DNA from: Cranoglanis bouderius
Lineage: Eukaryota > Chordata > Actinopteri > Siluriformes > Cranoglanididae
Direction of reading: 5' to 3'
NCBI GenBank assembly: GCA_023630585.1
Contig: CM042541.1
Location: forward strand, 17,576,501 to 17,640,500
DNA length: 64,000 bases
Positions 37,541 through 46,500 of the stretch are shown here, piece after piece. The position numbers were made by a program, and so were the translations under genes. Every line of letters begins with the position of its first letter. The stretch's first letter is position 1. The notes below the pieces were generated by a model. The model saw nothing but the letters and a program-made list of their open reading frames with translations. It was not told the origin of the DNA and did no database searches.

Positions 37541-40500
37541 CAGGTGCATCTCAATAAATTAGAATGTCGTGGAAAAGTTCATTTATTTCAGTAATTCAAC
37601 TCAAATTGTGAAACTCGTGTATTAAATAAATTCAATGCACACAGACTGAAGTAGTTTAAGTCTTTGGTTCTTTTAATTGTGATGATTTTGGCTCACATTT
37701 AACAAAAACCCACCAATTCACTATCTCAACAAATTAGAATACTTCATAAGACCAATAAAAAAAACATTTTTAGTGAATTGTTGGCCTTCTGGAAAGTATG
37801 TTCATTTACTGTACATGTACTCAATACTTGGCAGGGGCTCCTTTTGCTTTAATTACTGCCTCAATTTGGCGTGGCATGGAGGTGATCAGTTTGTGGCACT
37901 GCTGAGGTGGTATGGAAGCCCAGGTTTCTTTGACAGTGGCCTTCAGCTCATCTGCATTTTTTGGTTTCTTGTTTCTCATTTTCGTCTTGACAATACCCCA
38001 TAGATTCTCTATGGGGTTCAGGTGTGGTGAGTTTGCTGGCCAGTCAAGCACACCAACACCATGGTCATTTAACCAACTTTTGGTGCTTTTGGCAGTGTGG
38101 GCAGGTGCCAAATCCTGCTGGAAAATGAAATCAGCATCTTCAAAAAGCTGGTCAGCAGAAGGAAGCATGAAGTGCTCCAAAATTTATTGGTAAAGGTGCA
38201 GTGACTTTGGTTTTCAAAAAACACAATGGACCAACACCAGCAGATGACATTGCACCCCAAATCATCACAGACTGTGGAAACTTAACACTGGACTTCAAGC
38301 AACTTGGGCTATGAGCTTCTCCACCCTTCCTCCAGACTCTAGGACCTTGGTTTCCAAATGAAATACAAAACTTGCTCTCATCTGAAAAGAGGACTTTGGA
38401 CCACTGGGAAACAGTCCAGTTCTTCTTCTCCTTAGCCCAGGTAAGACGCCTCTGACGTTGTCTGTGGTTCAGGAGTGGCTTAACAAGAGGAATACGACAA
38501 CTGTAGCCAAATTCCTTGACACGTCTGTGTGTGGTGGCTCTTGATGCCTTGACCCCAGCCTCAGTCCATTCCTTGTGAAGTTCACTCAGATTCTTGAATC
38601 GATTTTGCTTGACAGTCCTCATAAGGCTGCGGTTCTCTCGGTTGGTTGTGCATCTTTTTCTTCCACACTTTTTCCTTCCACTCAACTTTCTGTTAACATG
38701 CTTGGATACAGCACTCTGTGAACAGCCAGCTTCTTTGGCAATGAATGTTTGTGGCTTACCTAGTGAACCAAACTGAGAGACCATTTTGAAGGCTCAGGAA
38801 ACCTTTGCAGGTGTTTTGAGTTGATTAGCTGATTGGCATGTCACCATATTCTAATTTGTTGAGATAGTGAATTGGTGGGTTTTTGTTAAATGTGAGCCAA
38901 AATCATCACAATTAAAAGAACCAAAGACTTAAACTACTTCAGTCTGTGTGCACTGAATTTATTTAATACACGAGTTTCACAATTTGAGTTGAATTACTGA
39001 AATAAATGAACTTTTCCATGACATTCTAATTTATTGAGATGCACCTGTATATATCAAGTCCTAAAAGTAGACAAAGAGAACCCAATTAAACAAGTGAGAC
39101 AAAAATATTATACTTGGTCATTTATTTATTGTGGAAAATGATCCAATATTACATATCTGTGACCTGCAAAAGTATGTGAACCTCTATCAAAGTCTGATCT
39201 TCACAGCACATGTTTGTGGAAGTGTATCATGGCATGAACAAAGGAGACTTTTGAAGACCTCAGAAAAAGAGTTGTTGATGCTCATCAGGCTGGAAAAGGT
39301 TACAAAAAGAGTTTAGACTCCACCAATGCACAGTCAGACAAATTGTGTACAAAATGGAGGAAATTTAAGACCATTGTTACCTTTCCCAGGAGTGGTCGAC
39401 CGACAAAGATCACTCCAAGAACAAGACGTGTTCTTGTTCTTGGAGTAGTCTGCGAGGTAACAAAGGAACCCAGGGTAACTTCTAAGCAACTAAAGGCTTC
39501 TCTTACATTGGCTAATGTTAATGAGTCCACCATCAGGAGAACACTGAACAACATGGTGGTTTTCCCCTTGCAACCCACTGCTCACCACTGCTCTCCAAAA
39601 AGAACATTGCTGATTTTCTTTTCTTTAGAGTACTGTAGTGATACATTTGTGCTACGATACACGGAAGGAGGCAGGATACATGCGCAGGGGAAAAGTCAGT
39701 TTATTAGGAACACAGGATTCGAAAGTAACGGAACACACAAAACAAGGGAAATAAACAGTAATCCACAAAAAGGCAAGCAATAATCCAAAAGTGATAATCC
39801 ACAAGGCAGTAATTCCAAAAGGCATAGAACATGAAAACGAAACAAAACAAAACCGAAGCAACCGCACGAAGCTAAACGATGGTCTATGAACTATGAACTA
39901 TGAGCTAAGAGCTATGAGCTATGGTCTATGAGCTATAAGCTATGAGCTAAGGGCGAGAGAAAGCGAGAAGGTAGCAGGCGTACCGCACATGCTAGGACAA
40001 ACTCTAATACTCCGCGCCAAGGCGGAAACGGGAAGAGGTTTAAATAGATGGAATTAAACAGACATAAACAAGAAACACCTGAAACTAATAAAACACATTA
40101 AACGGAAAACTAATGAACATACGAAGGTGGGGACATGACATGGACAGAGAACCAATAAACATTCAGAGGTGGAGACATGACGTAAACGAAAACACTAGCA
40201 CATGGTGATGTAAACAAAGCGAGAGTTCAGGAATGCATAGTCCAGCGGGTTTTTGTGAATGAATGGGAAAGCGCTACTCTCAGCAGCGCGGAGCAAGGAA
40301 TGCGGAAGTGTTCACGTAGCGAACGACTCCGAGAGTCAGCCGCTCGCTTAGCGAGCGACTCAGAGTGCGAGGAGATCTCTAACAGAGCCCCCCCCCCAAG
40401 GCGCTACTCCCAAAGCGCCGAAAGTTCTAACCGTTCTGGCGGACCTGGGCCCCTGGGCAGGATCCTAATGTCTGCCCCCCAGGACCTGAGGCTGGCGATG

Positions 40501-43500
40501 TCCAGTGTTCCGAGGCCAGAACGGAGCGTGTCTGGCTGTCCCTTCGGCCTTGATCGAGAACTTGGTCGAGAACTTGGTCAAGAACTTGGCTTGGAACTTG
40601 GCTTGGAGCTTGGCTTGGAGCTTGGCTTGGAGCTTAAAGCTGTGCTTGACCTGGTGCTTGATCTGGTGCTTGGTGTGTTGCTTGGCATGGTGTTTGGCTT
40701 GGAGCTTGGAGCTGTGCTTGACGTGGTGCTTGGCTTGAAGCTTGACTTGGTGCTTAGCTTGGAGCTTGGACTGGAACCAGGGCTGGAATCAGACTTGGCA
40801 CCTGGATTGGAGACAGACTTGGAGACAGACTTGGAGACAGACTTGGAGACAGACTCGGGAACAGGACAGGGAACAGGACAGGGAACTGGACTGGGTACAG
40901 GACTGGAAACTAGGCTAGAAACAGAACCGGAAACAAAATCAAGAACCTGACTGGGAACAGAACTGGAAACAGAACTGGAAATAAAGCTAGAACCTGAACT
41001 GGAAAGTGGACTTGCAACAAAACTAGAAACTTGACTGAAAGCTAAACTAGAAACAGAACTGGAAATGAAATTAGAAACCGAGCTGGAAACAAGGCTGGGG
41101 ACAGGGCTGGGGACTAAGTTAGAAACAGGACTGGATCCAAAACTAGAAACTGAACTGTGACATAGACTGGAAACTGGATCGGAAACTGGACTGGAACCTG
41201 AGCTAGAAACAGGATTGGGAACAGGATTGGGAACCGAACTTGAAACAAAACTAGAAACCGAACTGGAATCTAAACCAGAAACAGGACTGAAGACAAAACT
41301 AGAAAGCTGACTAGAAACAGAACAGGAAACTGAACTGGGTTCTGGGCTTGAAACTAGACTGAAAACTGGACTCGGTATTAAACTAGAAGCTGGACTGAAT
41401 ATGTAACTAGAAACCTGACTGGAAACTAAACTAGAAACTGGACTGGATTCTGAACTGGATTCTGGGCTGAGAAAGGACTCTGGGTTTGAACTGAGGCATG
41501 GACTGGAACATGACTCTGGCTTAGGGTATGGATCTGGACTGAGACATGGACTGGGATATGGGTCAGGACAGAAACCTGGATCTGGACATGGACATAAACT
41601 TGGACTAGAACATGAACTAGGGCTAAGACATGGGCTAGGACTTGGACATGGGATAGGACTTGGAAAGGAGGTCATCCTGTGGACCTCTGACATGGACTTG
41701 GCTTCGGAGGAGGTCATCCCGTGGACCTCTGACATGGACTTGGCTTCGGAGGAGGTCATCCCGTGGACCTCTGACATGGACTTGGCTTCGGAGGAGGTCA
41801 TCCCGTGGACCTCTGACATGGACTTGGCTTCGGAGGAGGTCATCCCGTGGACCTCTGACATGGACTTGACTTCGGAGGAGGTCATCCCGTGGACCTCTGA
41901 CATGGACTTGGCTTCGGAGAAGGTCATCCCGTGGACCTCAGACATGAGCAGGACAGGAGTGGAGGTCTCCTCGTGAACCTCCAGCAGGAACGTGGCTGGG
42001 GCGGAGGACCCCTCTTGGGTCTCCGACAGGAACTGGGCTGGAGGAGAGGTCTCCTCGTGGACCCCCGACATGAACAGGGCTGAAGCGGAGGTCTCCTCAT
42101 GGGCCCCCGACAGGAACAGGACAGGAACGGAGGTCCCCTCGTGGACCTCCGGAGGGCGCTCCGCTGGGGAGACCTCCTGCTGGGCCTCCGGCTGGAGCTC
42201 GGGGCTGGAGGCTGCCACGTTAACCTCCAGGTGGCGCTCCGCTGGAGAGACCTCCTGCTGGGCCTCCGGCTGGAGCTCGGGGCTGGAGGTTGCCACGTTA
42301 ACCTCCAGGTGGCGCTCCGCTGGAGAGACCTCCTGCTGGGCCTCCGGCTGGAGCTCGGGGCTGGAGGCTGCCACATTAACCTCCAGGTGGCGCTCCACTG
42401 GTGAGACCTCCTGCTGGGCCTCCGGCTGGAGCTCGGGGCTGGAGGTTGCCACGTTAACCTCCAGGTGGCGCTCCGCTGGAGAGACCTCCTGCTGGGCCTC
42501 CTGCTGGAGCTCGGGGCTGGAGGTTGTAACGTTAACCTCCAGGTGGCACTCCACTGGAGAGACCTCCTGCTGGGCCTCCTGCTGGAGTTCGGGGCTGGAG
42601 GTTGCCACGTTAACCTCCAGGTGGCGCTCCGCTGGGGAGACCTCCTGCTGGGTCTCCGGCTGGAGCACTGGGGGTGCCTGCCTATGGAGCTGCTTATGAA
42701 CTCGCCAGCTGTCCTTAAAGCAGTCCTGCGAGCAGAAATAGTAGCTCCTTGTTCCCTGTTTTCGACAGGTGGGGCACTGTAGGCTGGCTGACCGGGTGCA
42801 TCCCTCAGTTGCGCACTCCTGGGTCTGGGGCTGAGAGGTGCAGGCCGCCACGTTTGCCCGCTCCCTCTCATAGTACTCCAGGAACGACTGGCTGGGCCGA
42901 TTGGACAGGCAGCTCCCCCCCAAGAAACTTTTGAGTTCGGGCTTGAACTCAGCACTCCCGAATACCTGGACCAGTAGATCCACAAAGCTGGAAACCGTAT
43001 ATATCCTAGTGGACCCACTGGCAAGGTGAAGCTCCGCCCACTGGCGAGCAGAACTGACCAGGCGGGACAGGAGGAACCCCAACCACTGTTCTTCGTTGGG
43101 CTTGGGGTCCTCCAAACTGAGAAAATACAATTGGGCCTGTAACAAAAAACACTGAGGCCACGTGGAGAAGCCATCATAGGCATCCGGGGTATAAATAAAG
43201 GTCCATTGTTCGAAGGAAACTGAATCAAGGGGAGGAACAAAAAATTTGGCGTGGCAGGCCCAAGATTTCCCCGCTGCATCCATGTGAGGCGGAGTATTCT
43301 GTTACGATACACGGAGGGAGGCAGGTGGCATGCGCAGGGGAAAAGTCTAAGTTCCTAAACGTTTATTAGGAACACAGGATTCGAAAGTAACGGAACACAC
43401 AAAACAAGGGAAATAAACAGTAATCCACAAAGAGGTTTAAATAGACGTAATTAAACAGACATAAACGAGAAACACCTGAAACTAATAAAACACATTAAAC

Positions 43501-46500
43501 GGAAAACTAATGAACATACGAAGGCGGGGACATGACATGGACAGAGAACCAATAAACATTCAGAGGCGGAGACATGACGTAAATGAAAACACTAGCACAT
43601 GGTGATGTAAACAAAGCGAGAGTTCATAGTCCAGCAGGTTTTTGTGAATGAATGGGAAAGCGCTGCTCTCAGCAGCGCGGAGCGAGGAATACGGAAGTGT
43701 TCACGTAGCGAACGACTCCGAGAGTCAGCCGCTCGCTTAGCGAGCGACTCAGAATGCGAGGAGATCTCTAACACTTTGAAGCAATTAAGTTGCATGTTCC
43801 AGCCCGTGATTAGTAACCAAACATCTTTGTGTTATTATGTTATGTGTGTTGTGTTATACTTATATTATTATAGCTTAATTATGTTATGTTATGTTTCCAC
43901 TATAGTATTATAGTGTTGTCATGTCACATGTGTTAACATTTTAGTCACCCGGTATATTTAAAAGATATAATTTATACTGGGACGAAAGTTTATATAATTA
44001 TTTATGGTATATTTTTATTCAGCCTACGGTCAGGGCTGATTAAATTTAAAAAAAAAAAAAAAAAAAACATGCAAAATAAAAATAACTATTCTGTATAAAT
44101 CATGTCACATGGTGCCCAGATATTTTTAATTTATTATAAGATTTGCTTTGTTACTTTGTTTCCAGGATTAACGTGCAAATTCAAGAAGAATATATGTATG
44201 AAGCACAAAATCTAGCCACAGGAGATCACAAGCCAGTGTACTTTTTGTGCCGGTCCCAAGCCCGGATAAATAGAGAGGGTTGTGTCAGGAAGGGCATCCA
44301 ACGTAAAACTTTTGCCAAATTCAATATGCGAATCACTAACATGACTTCCATACCGGATCGGTCGGGGCCCGGGTGAACAACGACCGCCATCGGTGCCGTT
44401 GACCTACAGGGCACTGGTGGAAATTGGGCTACTGTTGGTCGAAGAAGGAGAGGAGGAAGGTGTGTTAGAGGAGGAAGGCGTGTCCGTAGGCAGAGTGAGA
44501 AGAGGAAAGGCAGGAGTTTAGGACTGAAAGTAGGGACTTTGAATGTTGGTACGATGACAGGTAAAGGCAGAGAGCTGGTAGATATGACTGGTAGATATGA
44601 CGCAGAGGAGGAAAGTCGACATTCTGTGTGTCCAGGAGACCAGGTGGAAAGGGAGCAAGGCTAGAAGCCTTGGAGCAGGGTTTAAACTGTTTTATCATGG
44701 GGTGGACAGGAAGAGAAATGGAGTAGGAGTGATCCTGAAGGAGGAGTTTGTGAAGAATGTTCTGGAGGTAAAGAGAGTGTCAGATAGGTTGATGAGTCTG
44801 AAGCTGGAAATTGAAGGTGTGATGTTGAATGTTGTTAGTGCTTACGCTCCACAAGTAGGTTGTGAGCAAGAGGAGAAAGACAGATTCTGGAGCGAGCTTG
44901 AGGAAGTGATGCAGAGTGTTCCCAGAGGTGAGAGAGTGGTGATAGGGGCAGACTTTAATGGACATGTTGGTGAAGGGAATAGTGGGGATGAGGAAGTGAT
45001 GGGCAGGTTTGGTCTTCAGGTAAGGAACCCAGAAGGACAGAGGTTGGTAGACTTTGCTAAAAGTATGGAGATGGCTGTGGTGAACACGTACTTTCAGAAG
45101 AGGCAGGAACACAGGGTGACATAAGAGTGGTGGCAGGAGCACACAGGTGGACTATATCTTATGTAGACACTGTAATCTGATGGAGATTAGCGATTGCAAA
45201 GTAGTGGTAGGAGAGAGTGTAGCTAGACAGCATAGGATGGTGGTGTGTAAGATGACTCTGGTGGTGAGGAAGATGAAGAGAGCAAAGGCAGAGCAGAAGA
45301 CAAAGTGGTGGAAGTTGGAAAAGGAAGAGTGCTGTGTGGTTTTCAGGGAGGAGTTGAGACAGGCTTTAGGTGGTCAGGAGGTGCTTCCAGATGACTGGAC
45401 TACTACAGCCAAAGTGATCAGGAAGACAGGTAGGAAGGTGCTAGGTGTGTCATCTGGAAGGAGGAAAGAAGACAAGGAGACTTGGTGGTGGAATGAGGAA
45501 GTTCAGGAGTATATCCAGAGGAAGAGGTTAGCTAGGAAGAAGTGGGACAGTGAGACGACAGAGGAAAGTAGACAGGAATATAGGGAGATGCAGCGTGAGG
45601 TTAAGATAAAGGTGGCAAAGGCCAAACAGAAAGCTTATGAGGACATGTATGCAAGGTTAGATAGTAAGGAAGGTGAGAGGGATTTGTATCGGTTGGCGAG
45701 GCAGAGGGATAGAGATGGTAAGGATGTGCAGCAGGTTAGAGTGATTAAAGATAGAGATGGAAATGTGTTGACAGGTGACAGGAGGGTGAGGGAAAGATGG
45801 AAGGAGTACTTTGAGGAACTGATGAATGAGGAAAATGACAGAGAGAGAAGAGTAGTAGAGGCAAATATTGTTGAGCAGGAAGTAGAAAGGATTAGCAAGG
45901 GTGAAGTTAGGAGAGCTTTGAAGAGGATGAAGAGAGGAAAGGCAGTTGGTCCTGATGACATACCAGTGGAGGTATGGAAGTGTCTAGGAGAGATGGCAGT
46001 AGAGTTTTTAACTAGGTTGTTCAACGAGGTCTTAGAGAGTGAGAGGATGCCTGAGGAATGTAGGAGAAGTGTTTTGGTGCCAATTTTTAAGAACAAGGGA
46101 GATGTGCAGAGATGTGGAAACTACAGAGGTATTAAGCTGATGAGCCATACAATGAAGTTGTGGGAAAGAGTAGTGGAAGCAAGGCTAAGGGGAGAAGTGA
46201 GCATTTGTGAGCAGTAGTATGGTTTCATGCCAAGAAGGAGCACTACAGATGCAATATTTGCTTTGAGAATGTTGATGGAGAAGTACAGAGAGGGTCAGAA
46301 AGAGCTGCATTGTGTCTTTGTAGATTTAGAGAAAGCGTATGACAGGGTGCCAAGAGAGGAGTTGTGGTATTGTATGAGGAGGTCTGGAGTGGCAGAGAAG
46401 TATGTTAGAGTGGTGCAGGATATGTATGAGAGCAGTAGGACAATGGTAAGGTGTGCGGTAGGTGTGACAGAGGAGTTCACGGTGAAGGTGGGACTACATC

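Larger units (their letters stand above)
39650..43773 (-). mobile_element. Gag-only LTR retroelement with captured zinc finger
   Basis: Direct terminal repeats flank one long ORF. Each LTR starts TGTTAG and ends TAACA in element orientation (the left copy ends TAGCA). The immediate flanks ATTTG (left) and CTTTG (right) look like a 5-bp target duplication with one change. A run of nine G precedes the 3' LTR in element orientation (40388-40396), a polypurine-tract candidate. The element lies in elmod1 intron 1, antisense to nothing and co-oriented with the gene. No reverse transcriptase, protease, RNase H or integrase is encoded between the LTRs, so it must depend on other elements. Confidence 0.88.

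Noticed and set aside
40255..42699. Plus-strand open frames of up to 235 codons opposite the gag-like ORF
   Set aside because: They arise because the 78-bp and 42-bp repeats are multiples of three. They lack a domain, while the minus frame carries the capsid and zinc-finger parts.
42684..42815. MYND zinc finger as the identity of the captured finger
   Set aside because: MYND fingers have a related look, but the full eight-ligand spacing fits the METAP1 C6H2 finger exactly. A profile search should decide.
41924..43312. Minus-strand 462-codon frame overlapping the gag-like ORF
   Set aside because: It is rich in Arg, Ser and Pro with no domain, and is a frame-shifted reading of the same repeats. 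The 901-codon frame has the recognisable parts.
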